A model generated the notes under the pieces. That model did not search any database. It was not told the origin of the DNA and saw only the letters and a list, made by a program, of their open reading frames with translations. Below are positions 1 through 12,639 of a DNA stretch of 64,000 bases, piece by piece. Source of the DNA: Trichosphaerium sp. ATCC 40318 (Eukaryota; Discosea; Flabellinia; Trichosidae); NCBI GenBank assembly GCA_038496445.1, contig JALMLS010000447.1:62001-126000 (forward strand), given 5' to 3'. The position numbers and the translations under genes were made by a program. Numbering within the stretch: the stretch's first letter is position 1; each line of letters starts with the position of its first letter.

Positions 1-1203
1 ATTGCTCCTTGCATTCATGGATTGCTGTGGGGCTGTTGTCGTTGTAGCTGGTGTAGTAGCTTGTTGTTGCTGTGTGCGCTGTTGAGGAGGCTGTTGGCGT
101 TGTACAGGCGGTTGTTGCATGGATTGCTGTTGTGTGCCTGGAGGCTGTTGTTGATGCGCCATATGCTGTTGCATGGTTTGTTGTTGTTGTCCCATGGTTT
201 GTTGCTGTTGTCCCGGTTGTTGTTGTCCGTTTTGCGGTTGTCCCATCTGTTGTTGGGCGTGTTGTTGAGGATAATAATACCCATTCCAGTATCCACCATA
301 ATATTGCCTGAATTGGCAAGAAATGAGTAAAAATCGGATAAAGTAAACAGTATTCAGTTCTACCGGAATCCAGTTCAATGATCGGGTTTTGTTCTCAAGT
401 GGAATTGATTGTTGTTCAAAAAAATAAATTGAGTTTCAAAAAATCTCAGCGAGCGTACTGTGGAGGGTAACCCATTGGCATGTGGCCTTGTCCTTGGCCC
501 ATGTACTGCATAGGATATCCCTGCGCGTACATGCCATTCTGTACACCATAATCTCCCATGTACGCCTAAAATTAACAAAAAAAAATGAGCTAACGATCTA
601 GTACAAAAATCCACGTGCAAAACATTTCCGTGGTGTAAACCACGATACAACGTGTGATTTTATCAACGTTTTTTGAAAAGAAAAACAAAAAATTCAAGCC
701 GTCAATTCACCGTTTTGGCTTTAGTCAAGTGTGTCACCGAATTCTACGATGAAATTGGATGACATTTTTGAAACGTGGCTTTCTCTAATTGGTTATATCG
801 CTTACCGGAGCATTTAGAATTGCTGGGTCGTTGGGAGGTGTTGCACGCTGCGTGTTTTGCTGCTGAGGGAGCTCACAGACTGTTAGATCCTTTATATCGC
901 TCCCTCTGAAGATGATGTAGTCGTAAACTTCATTTGTGGGCGCTATTTCTTTCCCACCGTTTGTTCTGCCTTGAGTACCAAAGGAACGCACTAGTCCAGT
1001 CAAAAAAAAACGAGATGTGTGCAAAAGGGCTTCCAATAGCGCTAAATACGCAAACTTTCGCCTCAACGCGGCGACGTACCATTTTGTAAGGCCACAGTAG
1101 ACTCTTTAGTGTCGATATTATACAATTTGCCTTCATACCGGATATCACTCTTGGATATTAACGATATTCGCGCCCCGATGTAAGGTACGTTATTAGATGC
1201 CAT
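1..1203 (-). CDS. LSM14: LSM14/Scd6/RAP55-family RNP granule protein (partial, C-terminus outside window)
   Basis: Member of the LSM14/Scd6/Trailer-hitch family, which binds RNA and decapping/translation-repression factors in P-bodies. Four exons are read: 1080-1203, 806-992, 459-565 and 1-307, with phases that join. The start [10 protein letters not shown] and motifs such as [28 protein letters not shown] and [15 protein letters not shown] are the diagnostic LSm14 fold. Exon 3 is Gly/Tyr/Met-rich. Exon 4 is a Gln/Pro/Met tract of about 100 residues (QYYGGYW, then long Q runs) and continues past the window edge. No FDF or TFG box is seen before the edge, so it lies outside or is absent. The gene is divergent from RRP4 with only about 120 bp between the starts. 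Family assignment is firm; the Q-rich tail is typical low-complexity sequence of RNP-granule proteins. Confidence 0.9.
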
Positions 1204-1320
1204 TTCCACGAGAGTCGTTTAATAAAGTTATGAAATTCGCGTCAGTTTTCTGGGACCGTTGACTTTTACTATGAAGCATTTTTTTCGTACGCGGAATTTT
1301 TCAGTTTCTGTAAAGCAACA

Positions 1321-2626
1321 ATGCTCAGGCCTCAATTAGTAGCTCTTGACGCCCACGATGGCCCTGATCCTATGTTCACAGATCCTCAGGGCGCAGCTGT
1401 GAAGTTTACGCTACCTGGACAGGTTATAACCAATGAGACTGATGCAATGCGGTACACTTGCGAAATATGCTTTTTGTGTGCGTAATAGTACGACGTAGAG
1501 GCCATGGTACATGGCTGGACTATCAAGGGGATAAAAAAAATATAATGGCCTCCGTTAGTGGCTTGGTAGAACGGGTTAACAAGTTAGTGTCCGCTAAGCC
1601 AATAAAATCAAGGTAACAATTGAGAAGAATGACCTAAGAAATGCCATTTACGTCCCAAACTTGACACTGTGTTAATAGATATGCTGGTGATGTAGGCGAT
1701 ATCGTTGTTGGACGAATTGGTACGTGACATTAATGAACGCACTACACGCGACTGTAAACTAATCAAACGCACAGTGGAAGTTGTATCTGGACGTTGGAAG
1801 GTAGATGTACAAGCTAGACAACATGCAAACCTATTATTGAGCTCTATTAACTTGCCTGGAGGCGTAAGGGTATGTGTAATACACATAAATAACCAACGAC
1901 TCATTTTTTGGGTTGACAGCGTCGGCGTACATTGGAAGATACACTGCAAATGAGATCGTTCTATTGCGAGCAGGATCTTATAGTCGCTGAAGTGCAAAAG
2001 TACTTTGATGACGGTACAATATCATTACAAATCAGAACTCAATCAGCCAAGGTACCTACCTCTACACAGATGGGGAACCCTTCATGTTGTTAACACTTGT
2101 TTTTCTAGCTCGAACACGGCATGATGATTGCTGTACAGCCAGCACTCGTAAAGGTAAGCTGCTTTACAATGTGTCAATCCTCTAATGACGACACTAGCGT
2201 TTATCTTCCTACTTTGTATCACTGCCATGCGGTGTTGACATAATACTCGGTTGCAATGGCTACCTTTGGATAGGGCCACCAGGCACGAACACCAAGCTAC
2301 AGTCCACAGAGGAGGTCACAAAGGAAAAGGTGAGCCGGGTCATGGTGTGCGTCATCAACTAACCTTGTAAAACCCTTGTAGGTGACAGTTACGCGAGAAT
2401 TGCGGATGCGTATGTGTCGTGTTAGGAATGTGTTGGCTGGTTTAGATCAATTGTTTAGACCAATAGAGCCCTCATCCATAATCCGTGCTGTGCGTCATTT
2501 TAAAGGACACTTTTTTATTGTCTTCACACGCTAACGCTGCTATAGTATAAACTAAGTACACCACACGATGTGAAGGCGCTACTTCAGCCTGCGATCATTC
2601 AAAAAGTGTGTGGAGGACAAGACTAA
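1321..2626 (+). CDS. RRP4: Exosome complex component RRP4 (EXOSC2)
   Basis: S1/KH RNA-binding cap subunit of the RNA exosome. Nine exons are assigned: 1321-1451, 1499-1612, 1679-1719, 1775-1869, 1920-2051, 2109-2153, 2198-2329, 2382-2489 and 2546-2626. Joined product: N-terminal [19 protein letters not shown]1 domain with [31 protein letters not shown] and [11 protein letters not shown]; then [22 protein letters not shown]; and the C-terminal KH-like part with [18 protein letters not shown]. These match eukaryotic RRP4 throughout. Length about 290 residues is normal. The last intron (2490-2545) is inferred; reading through instead would give a stop at 2532-2534. Introns are 40-70 nt with GTAC or GTAA donors. 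Confidence 0.93.
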
Positions 2627-2949
2627 CGACTAAAATAGATTTTGTTCAAACCGCAGCGTATATCTACCACCGCGCAGTGCTCACACAATTTTATATTGCC
2701 ATTGTACATAAAACAAGTCGCCCTTGTGAGGCACCCAACAATTTTTTTGATTCTTTTTTTTTTTTGTTGAAATGTTACTTCTCTACAACGCTTTGGTTTT
2801 ACAACTGTACTGCTAATGTACAAACGCTATCCTCTGGACCCACTGTGCAGCTGTGGTGTAGCACAAAAAAAGGGGTGGTAAATAGTGTGTGGGAGCGAGA
2901 ATAAAGCGATTAAACTTGTGCAAAAGGGGAAATTCCCTTCTGGTTAATT

Positions 2950-5900
2950 TTATATCTGTGGATAACACGAATCGCACACTCTCACAGCACCCTCTCCGTT
3001 CTGTATTATCTTGCGCTGACTGGAGCACGTACCACACACCACCTCTCCACACTTTCTGCAGTGGTGCTAGCAACTCTCGTTAGTATTGTGCGAACAACGT
3101 GGTCACTGTGGTTGCGATCTGGATGCGTGCACTTACCTTTCTATTGAACATGGTAAAAGGAACGCTACACCGTTTGCACTTTTTGGCTTCGTCGTCTGGG
3201 CGCTAGAGGCATTGAGTTGTGCCTTGAAAGATAAATAAAGTGTACCCATATTGGCGCAACGTTAGTGCCAGTCTCTTCGTCCTGATTCACCAGGTTGAAC
3301 GCGTCGGCGAAAGCATTTAGCCATGCTAAATACAGCATCAGCACAATCCATCACGAATCCGTTTTCCTGTGCGGTGTACCTGCTTTGGTTGCAGCGTCCT
3401 CGGCCAGTGCTACAAACGACTTTTTATTACTCTGTACAGCAAATGCATTGAATAAATCCTTGCTCTCTAGCCACAACAATAAGCAACCATAACAAAAAGG
3501 CAGCAAAGGTTAGGCGTACCATCATCCGCTATATCGTAGACGTGTACAGATGGGAGGGATATTTCCCTTTTCAGACCCAATTAGGAGATATACTTAGTTT
3601 AGTGTTGAACGTACCTAGGCATCACAAACCTAAATATATCAATTTAGTTGATGGTGAGCTTATTTTTCCTTTTTTTTTCTTACCTGTTTCCTACTATATT
3701 CGTGTACAACAGAATATCGTTACATAGAATGAATTGCCGTTGTTGGCGTGATGCGCGACATATCTTTATAATTTGACCTACATCCATGTCACATGAAGCA
3801 AGTAGAGCTGACTAGGTATTAAAAACTGATATTGAACTCACCTTCTTTTACAAGCTTTCTGTGTGGTTGTACAAGCTATCAAGTAGTTAGTTAATAACCT
3901 CGCCACTAGATAAGGTAGATAGAATGACATACGTCGATATTGACCCCCATAAAGCTCTGTTGTAGTCTCAATAGCGCTTTCGTATTTTCAAATTCCTTCA
4001 CAGCGGCGTCTATCGTGTCTGCAACCTGTACAAATTAGATAACTTGCTACTCCATCTATTTTATTTCCAAAAAGAAAAAGTAAAGGTTTGAGGTGTTGTG
4101 AAAGCACAGATACTCGAAATTATGTCTGATTAGCGCACCTCTTTGCACGCCCTAAAAGATGATATGTTAGTACAATGAAACTGCTATACGTGTAGGTACA
4201 TACGCTAAGGCTTTAACTACCGGATCATAGTCAGGGTGATCCTCTGGAGTGTGTTTAATCAGATCACTCAAAAGCAGCACGAATCGGGGTATCCTAGACC
4301 GCCTGATAAATAAATGCGTTCTTTGTTACGACACACAAAGTGCATTGTACATACCGCTGAAGAGGCATAATCAAAAGAGATCGAAGTTTTTGCCCTCCTG
4401 ACTCTGGATTGTCAAACTCGCAACTCTAACGGATACTGTTAGCTAACAGAATACACAACACTTCCAGTTAATCAATGATTGATCCTGTATACCTGTAAAA
4501 ATGGCTGAAATGTGTAACTGTCTTTGAGTATCTCCAAGACCCTAAGTATACATCTTTAGAACACTGTTCAACACGAACGAAAAACGAAAATAAGGTAAAA
4601 AACGTTAAGCAACTCCGTACTCTACAGCTTGTGTATACTTGACTGCATAGGTCTTATAAATCTTGAGGTATGGTATCAGCGACAAGAATACAGTTCCCAA
4701 TTCCGTATCCCTAATGCACAGCGTGAGTCATGGAGACAGGACCGCCAAGGGCTATGTTCACGTGTGAACAAAATTTTACGTACGCTGAACCACTATCAAT
4801 ACTGGCCTGTATCGTACTACTTACATCTTGGTAGAGCACAGTATTGACCCTTATGACATCATCTATGTTACAAAACATGGTATCCACCTGCTCTCGTCTT
4901 TTTATTTCAAAAAAAGATGAGTTGTTGTAGCAGGCACTCAGCAAGCGTACCGTATTTTTACAGATCCTGCGTCTACTGCCTCGTAAAGCGGATCTCTGTA
5001 TACCTGTTACATAGCATGAGCTCGCACATATCACCAGTTGTGCATGAGATATATGTGCATACCTTGATCATCATCCGCAAGAAGGATAGGTACTTGTTTT
5101 CACTCTGCAACACTTCCTAAAATTGCCAGTTGATAAACAGCGTTACTTACAACTGCAAACGCATACCTGGATGATGTGTTTGCGCTTTGGATCGATCTCA
5201 GTTGTGGAAGTGGTCTTGGATGTGGGTGTAGGCTTTGGCTTTGGCACATCCGCAACAACTTTTTTCTGAGGTATAGGAGGCGCAGACTTTTTAGTCCCTT
5301 TAGATCCTATGTTGAAGTTTGGCGATGATGCGCTCCTCTCCATTGGCTTACGTGGAAGTGGCTTTGGCTTTGGGGCTGTCTTCCTGATGGAGACCAACGG
5401 GTAAGATAAAAAATATTGAAAAGGTGCATTGTTCAAAAACGTACGCTAGAGCACGTTGCCTTTGTTGTGCTATTGGGGAACTCGGGTTTTGACGATGTGT
5501 TGATCTCGTTGCAACTGTGAATGATGAACTTTTAATGCGTTGCTTAGTCTGTGATTGCACACGAGCTGGTGCGGATTCCGTCTTTCTTGCAATTAGAACA
5601 CACCAAATTATACTGACTTTAACGATGGCATACCTTCTCAAACATTGCTGAGCGAGCTGCTATATTTGCTGTCCTCCTAGCTGCAGATCCAGACCGTGCT
5701 CTCAATGAACCAATAGCCGGTTTCTTTCCTGACGTCTTATTCTATTCGTTCGATTGATGATTATTATTTTGAAAAAAGTACTGATGCAAAGTGATTATTG
5801 TTGTGCCTGTTGTGGTGGATCTTTCCTTGTGAGATCTCGCATTGACTTTGATATCCACCCAGTTGCCTTCGATGTCGTTTCGTTCAATGTTTTTACTACA

Positions 5901-6941
5901 TTTGTGGTTTGTTCATTGATGCTAGTGCTCATTGCCTAATATGCTATGGGTAAGAACCAAAGAAAGCATACGTGATGCCTTGGACTGCTTAAAGGCGTCA
6001 GCACGTGCACGTGGTTTCTGTGTGCGATTCATTCTCGTGTCAGTTCGACTGTCTTTTGTAGGCGCTATCAACAATTAACAACAAAAGCAAAGTTGCTTGT
6101 AGGATGATCGTGTTTTTGTGACGTGCTCTTCTGTTTTGGTTTCCCAAAAATACTGTATTTCCGTTCCTTTCCATTTGCCCCATTTTTATTGCCAGCAGAA
6201 TATTGGCGTTTGTGTTGTGTGTTATTACCACGCGTCGATGTCTTGTTTGGCAGCGTGTTGTAATGAGCCTGAGGACCTTGATAGCTATGACTAGATCCTG
6301 CACGTTGTCGGGCGGTCCCACCGCGTGGTGTAGTAGGCGTCGTAGGTGTCGTAGGCGTGGTAGATGTTGTTGTTGGCGTAGTACCGTTATTTGGGTGACC
6401 CTTGCCATTTGTACCATTTGAAGAAGTACGTGATTTTACGCCGTACGACTGTACGCCAGTTCGTTGTTGTGCATCGCTTTGCTTCTGTATTTTATTGGGA
6501 GAACTGACTTGAACGCGTTCTCTTTGTTGTGGTACATCGGTTGAAGGCGTTCGTTGTCTGTATGGTGAGTTTGTTGCTTTACAACTGTTCAAATAAGCTA
6601 ACAAAAACAAAAGTAATTAATAACAACACCTCACAAGGATGCAATAATGCGAGCGAGGATGATCACGTGATATACAAGGATGGAAAAGGAAGAAAATATT
6701 TGTGTGATGCCTTGGCTGTACAGCAATTCCCAAACGTACCTGAAATTGCTCTAGCAGAATTGAATGAAGGCGCATTGTCCTTGCAGATTGGTTTCGCCGC
6801 GACTTTGACCTTACCAAGCCTTTTGGAAAAAATTAAAACAGTACAACACAACATTTACACCCTTAAAACAGATACGTACCCGGGTATATCACGATATTCG
6901 AACTCTGGCTGGCTGCTACTCTCTATCCGTGTGCGTGACAT
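2950..6941 (-). CDS. FGD-like RhoGEF: Pro-rich N-terminus, DH, PH, C-terminal FYVE
   Basis: Guanine-nucleotide exchange factor for Rho/Cdc42 GTPases with a PI3P-binding FYVE finger, as in the FGD family. Start [16 protein letters not shown] at 6941, then a low-complexity Ser/Thr/Pro/Gln region (about 5.4-6.9 kb) and a PKPKP/PPIP-rich stretch (5.14-5.44 kb). DH: CR1 [17 protein letters not shown] near 5.07 kb; CR3 LLIMPLQR joined to [19 protein letters not shown] near 4.2-4.4 kb. [13 protein letters not shown] near 3.7 kb, [11 protein letters not shown] near 3.4 kb, WLNAFADAF near 3.3 kb. [42 protein letters not shown] stop at 2950. Many small exons; several junctions in the N-terminal half and mid-DH are unresolved. 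FYVE is at the C-terminus, the usual FGD order without the second PH. The two WIPDE/HHCRNCG exons just upstream belong to a different, divergent FYVE gene. Confidence 0.88.
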
Positions 6942-7288
6942 GAGTTGTTTTCACGTGGTTAAATTATTACAGCTGCACGCGTTTGTTATGTTGAGCGAGG
7001 GCGCTTAGACTGACAACCACTTTGATTTTTTTTTTACAATGTGACTCGACTGACGTTGACGTAGGTAGGTATTGTGCGCCTAGTTCTGTACGCGCACAGT
7101 GCCTGTGTTCAATAAATTTACGTTTTTCTTGTTTAGGGTGAAATTAATGTTTCAGCGGTTTTTTTTTTGGCTTGATAAAGTTACTAAACCACTTTTTTGA
7201 GAAAAGGCGCTCTGTAACACAACAAGTTAGCTCTTTTTAATCGTCACCTGCTATAAACAGTGAATGTTGTAACGTTGTACCAATAATC
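6942..7288. promoter_or_regulatory. Shared bidirectional promoter region of two FYVE genes
   Basis: This 347-bp interval separates the start codons of the minus-strand FYVE RhoGEF and the plus-strand FYVE-TPR gene. It has T-rich runs (7027-7036, 7159-7168) and no convincing ORF with family motifs. Shared regulation is inferred only from the head-to-head arrangement. Confidence 0.45.
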
Positions 7289-10215
7289 ATGTCTACGGTA
7301 TTTAAAACAAACAAAACTGTCTCCCTTTCCTTCTCACTGTGGTTGTAGTCTCAATTACCAAAGTGGATCCCAGATGAGGACGCAACAGAATGTATGAAAT
7401 GTACCAAAGAGTTTGGCTTGATTACACGAAGAGTACGTTTTACAGCCAATGCCTACAGCATTACGATCATCTATTCAAAACAGCATTTGTTTTTATTTTA
7501 TCGTTTAATGGCGCCCATTCCCTTTATTCGCTTCGCTGACGCGTGATACACCCTTAATGCGAGCCATTTGAATAAGTTACGGGTCGCTGTTTACTTTATC
7601 TTTTCGATTTTTTTTGGCTTTATTCTGACTCAACTAGCACCATTGCAGAAACTGCGGACGTACGAAACTACAATGAGCTAACTACAGTATAATTTTGGTT
7701 GCGTTATATTGTTAACGTGTTTTTTATTCCAAAACCAACAAATTTTGGTTAAAATGGCAACTCGGTACATATTTCTTACTTTCCTGAAGGTATCTTCTGT
7801 GGAAAATGCGCTTCACAGTTCGTAGTGTTGAAACACCTTGGTCTAGCTGACAAGCAACGTGTTTGTGCAGCTTGCCACGCAACAGTCACCTCAGGACAGC
7901 AAGGTACGACGGATTGAATTCAAGAATTGCCCTAGTACATTTTTTGGATTTTTTTGATCATTTTGAAGTGAAATCCTATTAAAAACAATATTTCACTCGC
8001 GCAAACATACTATAGTATGAGTGATGCTGGGTTGTTTTTATTTCGGAAATGTATTTTGGTATTATCGGCGATGGGTGGATGTTGGAGATTGCTTACAATC
8101 ACTTGTAGGTACCGGTGTAGGCGGTGGCGCTAACGACCAAAAGAAACCATGGCACGTGACACGTGTTCAAGAGGATACAAGCACGGTACGTTTTATATAG
8201 AGTCAGAGAGATGGCTATCAGAAGCACCTTCTTTTTTTTTTTTCTTGCCTTTGTTGGTTTTATTTGGGTGCTCAAAAAACAACCCTTTGAATAATTGGAT
8301 AACGACCAACATATAATGACGGATGCTTGTAGGAGCAAAAGCGCATTGACTTTCTCAGCACAAAAATTGCAAATGATCCAAAGAATCCCATCTTGTACAA
8401 CAACAGAGGTCTCGCCTACTGCTATTGCCAACGCTATGATGTACGTCACAACCATCAAATACAAAATGACATCACCTTCAAATTTGCAGCTCGTAAAAAC
8501 GGGTTGAAAGAAACTGTGGAGGAGTTTGGGTCAATCCAACACTTTTTTCCTGTATTTTCATTTGAAAGAAAACGACAGCCACCGTTGTTGTATCCAATAT
8601 GTTCCTTACAATACAGCCCTCTCATTTATGTTGCAGGAAGCGCTGAAGGATTTCGATCAAGCAATAAAACTTGTGGTGCCAACCAACCGCAACGTAATCG
8701 CCCACGTTACCTTCAACAGGGCTGCTTGGACTTACTTGAAAATGAACAAATTCCAACTCACCATACAGGAGTGCAACAAGGGTAAGCAACGCCAACCAAT
8801 GCAACACGCATTATTACGGGGGCCTTTATAACAATTACAGCCGAATTTGACATGGTATAGGTCTGGAGATGCAAGAGGACGCGCACATCTTACACCACAA
8901 ATTTTTGAACACTCGCGCAGTCGCGCATGATAGTCTAGGGTACGTAATTTATGTAAAGCGATGTAGCGTGATATTTGCACGCTTTACATGTTAGTCTTTA
9001 TGAAAAACTTGATGACAGATTCGTTTGTTAACAGCAACATCATATTTTCTTTCAAGTCAAAATGTCACATTTATTTTGTTGCGCTGCCTGTACTCATGCC
9101 TGTACAATTAGGCAGACTGATAAGGCGATTGAAGATTACACTCTGGCCATTGAGAAGAAACCTCGGGGACAATATTATGCTAACAGAGGAACTGTATACC
9201 GCCAGCTTGCAAACTACGCTGATGCTGAAAAAGATTTTGAGAAATCACTTGAATTCGAACCAGAAAGAGCCGCTTTCTACCACAACAGAGCTATATTGTC
9301 CATTGACCTGGGTCGAGATGAGTCAGCATTGGCAGACTTGACAAAGGTTCTAGAATGGAGCCCTACATTCATCGATGCGTTGACAACACGTGCACTCGTA
9401 CGCGACAAATATTTTTGATCTTTTCTTGAATTCTTCCTTTATTCTCCTTATTTTAACATTCCGACCTTCCGTCCTAACACCTGATATAGTTGTACTGCGA
9501 TCTAGGTAAACTTGATCTTGCATTGAAGGATGTATCTGATTGTTTGGATGTTGTACGTTCATTGGCAAATGTGTTGCGTTGACACCAATCCCTCTAGGAT
9601 GATTCCACTCCTGCTGCTTATGCAACAGCAGCTATCGTATACGCCAAGAAAGGCGACAAAGAAAAAGCAATGGAACACTTCACAAAGGCAACCGAAGGGT
9701 GGGAAGAGATCTACCATTACAAGAAGATGTTTTACAAAGGTAACAAAAATATAAAAAAGAAATACCTCCCACACTTTGTGTCATCTAATGCTCATCCAAG
9801 GCATCCTCCACATGGAGCTTGAAGAATTTGACGAGGCCTTGAGTGCCTTTAACGAGAGCTGGAAGCTAAAGAACAAAGAGTACCATTCAATCGGCCATAA
9901 AATCCTTGCTCGCCGTGCATACTGCAACATCAAGCTCGGCAACCGCACTGTATGTCTCAAACTCTTCTTTTCTCGCGAATTGCTAAACCGTGGTTTTAGG
10001 AAGCCGAACAAGACCTCAAATTAGCCTTGTTTTATGCGCCAAAGCACCCTAGGTATTTGGCTTGGAAAGCTCTGATTGGCGAAACTGAAGGTGAAGATGG
10101 AAGCCCAGCCAATGCAGCACAGACCAACGAGGCCTCTGATGCAACTGCAGAAGATACTGTAGAAACCCAACAGGTAGACGCTACATCAACTGACGAGCCA
10201 GCTGATAGCGCTTGA
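7289..10215 (+). CDS. FYVE zinc finger plus TPR-repeat protein
   Basis: Thirteen exons: 7289-7297, 7349-7432, 7638-7659, 7790-7903, 8109-8185, 8333-8440, 8637-8781, 8861-8939, 9112-9397, 9490-9552, 9598-9739, 9801-9949, 10000-10215. An N-terminal FYVE finger (KWIPDEDATECMKC, HHCRNCGRIFCGKC, VCAACH) starts almost at the initiator Met and should bind endosomal PI3P. It is followed by a Gly-rich linker and about six to seven tetratricopeptide repeats (for example YNNRGLAYCYCQRYD, AIEDYTLAIEKKPRGQYY, NRGTVYRQLANYADAEKDF, YHNRAILSIDLGRDE, GILHMELEEFDEALSAF), a protein-protein scaffold. The tail is acidic and Ala/Glu/Thr-rich. AATAAA-like sequence follows near 10278. Starts 348 bp from the divergent FYVE RhoGEF. 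No catalytic motif; a scaffold or endosomal adaptor role is inference. Confidence 0.88.
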
Positions 10216-10622
10216 TGTAACTACAGTCACGTGTTCGATGCGATTGTATATGTGTTACCGGCCAAAATGTCAAGTGTAAATAAAAATCCTCAATTTTCCA
10301 ATATGATTACACGTCACCTCTCAGAGGCAACAGAAGAAAAAAAGGAACTACTCTTTGTTGTTTCCGTTGTACTATCCACTTTATTATAGACCAGAAAAAT
10401 GGAGGAAAGGGTTTCGAGCACTTGGTAGGTCAAAATACACTCAAACATCCACGAAGGCCATGGAACAACAAAGTTTCGCTACTGTGGAGGCAAAAAAAAT
10501 AAAAAAAATTGGTCGGGAGGTCACTTCCGTCCTGGTTGGGGGGTCATCTAAAAAAAACCAACATTAGCAAGTTACTTTTAAATTGTAAGGACCCGTACCT
10601 TTTGTTGGAACACTTTTTTTTT

Positions 10623-12639
10623 TTAAGTCGATGAAACGAGTTTCACGTTTATTCGTGTGTTTCGTTGCAAAATGTTGCGAAGTTGATCAGGGGTAGGTGG
10701 TGTAAATGTCTTCCAGGTACCACCAACCTTGATGCGTCTTGGGTTGGACTTATCTCCAACTTTTCGCGTCACTTCTCGCTTTTTTCTTTCGACGTCTTTT
10801 ACCCGTTCAGGCTATACGAAAACACATAAGTCAAACAGCTCATTTGCGCAAACATACAAAAAAAAAAGTATTGTGAACTACCGCTAGCTTTCAAAAAATC
10901 CACAAACCCCGCAAGCGCTTGAAAAGATGTGGAAATTGGGTTGTAGATTATCAAAGACGGAGGTTTGGAAAAAAAAAGCTTCTACCAAAAAAAAATTCAC
11001 AAAGTGGATTCACTCAATTAAACGGTTTTTTTGTGGTTCGTACGTAGGTTTCAATCACGAAAGATTTTGGTTTTCTGCCTGAAGGCATCTTGAACCAGCG
11101 AGATTTTAACGTCTTGTTTCTGTTAACGCGGCTATTTGTTTGGTTTGCCTTACTACCAGCGAATAGACTACACAACAATGGTTAACACCCAAAAACTTGT
11201 GAAATTACTTTTTTTTTTTTTGGAGTACAATTGTCTTCAAACGCTTCGTACCTTATGTAATCGTGTAGTAGGTCATGGTCTTCGATCAAATAGCGGTTGT
11301 CAGCTAATTGTCTGCAAGCTAGTCCATATACAATGCACATGAGCAATGCTTCAAGGACTGGTTCGCGGCTCTTTCCAAGGAACAATCTAATGTCCTCTGG
11401 AACGAGTACTTCTTTGGTCTCAATAAAATGGCTGTTTTGGCCTCTGTTTTAGGAAGAGAGAGTTAGAAACAAAAAAAATGCGCCTGATTGAAAAAAAAAA
11501 ACCAAAACTGAGCCAGTCGCTTGTACGCTGGTTCTAGGTGTTTGCAACGTACGATTGGGTTGAAGAGGCAGCCTTGTTTTGTCTCTTGACTACGCCTTGG
11601 CTTTCTTTTGGTACATAGTCACCACTGTTATCAGAGTCGCTACTATGTTCCTCCTCAAATTCAGATTCTCTAGGTAGCACAACCTGTCTATGGGCAACTA
11701 GAATAAAAGAGTTGGAGACTACACCACAGCTAAAAAAAGCACAAACCCACAAAAACAAAGTCAAAAAAAAAAAAGCCGAAAAACGCTAAAGCAAACCACT
11801 GTGGATGGTAAGAAAAATACGTTTAGAAGGGATTGGCGTTGTTTTTAGTGATAATTAATAAAAAAAAAAAAAGGGTTTGCCGCGAAAACTGTTTTAGTTT
11901 TTTACCTTGTGCGCTCTCACTGACAGGTAATGAAACCTGAATATCTTTGAGTGAACGGACTCTCTTGTTGCGTGTCTGATAATCTGTGGTCTCAGAGCAA
12001 ATTTGGGAGTGTTTGCGTTTGAAGGCAACTGCCAAAGGACTTGGCTTTCTAACAATCGAGGAGCTTGTTGTTAGTGATTCGAAGGCGTCTGGGGCTTGTT
12101 TTATAGATAGGAGCACCCCTGCGGCGTAGTTCACTGCGTGCGCTAAATAACAGCGTCAGTGATGATGTACGTGATTTTGTGAGTGGTTTTTAGCGATTTT
12201 TAGTTCCATAGTGTAGGTTTGGTGCGAATAAAAAACCAAAACTTTTTTCTCTGTTTTGGTTTTTTTTAACATCCCTGTCAGTTGGCGCTAAAAAAACAAT
12301 ACAACGGCGGTACAAATTGTAAAAACGCCACAAAAAAAATCCAACCGCCCAAAAGCTGAAGAGTTTGAAGTCTCGCTCAAGTTGGTTTTGCGAATTCACT
12401 CACCGTCATAAGCAAATGGGTCGTGAGGGCGTATGCCGGTCTGCACATTCATCTGTTCCGTAAAGGCAATGATCAGTTTTTTACCGTCCTAAACACAAAG
12501 AGTCTCAGCCAAAACCCTCGCAAACTGTAACGAAAAAATCGACAACCGCTCCGAGACACCATATCAGCTATTTTTTTGGGCTTTGGTGGGCAAGTAGCAC
12601 ATTGGGCGTTGATGCAAACTCGAATTGGCGAAGGGGCAT
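10623..12639 (-). CDS. Unknown multi-exon protein, basic and acidic low-complexity regions, probably nuclear
   Basis: Not recognised. Exons read as one minus-strand gene: a possible start MPLRQFEFASTPN at 12639 (uncertain), 12410-12488 with DGKKLIIAFTEQMNVQTGIR, 11900-12142 with AHAVNYAAGVLL and a basic stretch (FKRKHSQICSE, RNKRVRSLKDI), 11547-11700 with an acidic Ser/Glu run (EFEEEHSSDSDNSGDY), 11270-11440 with IETKEVLVPEDIRLFLGKS and LLMCIVYGLACRQLADN, one or more unclear exons around 11.0-11.1 kb, and a C-terminal exon ending KLVSST stop at 10623 with KVGDKSNPRRIKVGGTWKTF. The two alternately charged segments and the KRK/NKRVR patches suggest a nuclear protein. The helical VLEALLMCIV segment is the only part that looks folded. 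No operon-like or regulatory clue. Confidence 0.5.

Noticed and set aside
6529-7008. 159-codon plus-strand open frame
   Set aside because: The minus strand over the same span gives the spliced N-terminus of the RhoGEF (start 6941) with consistent phases and low-complexity composition.
10355-10567. 70-codon plus-strand open frame downstream of the FYVE-TPR gene
   Set aside because: Follows the poly(A)-like signal, no motif, and lies in the convergent 3' region.
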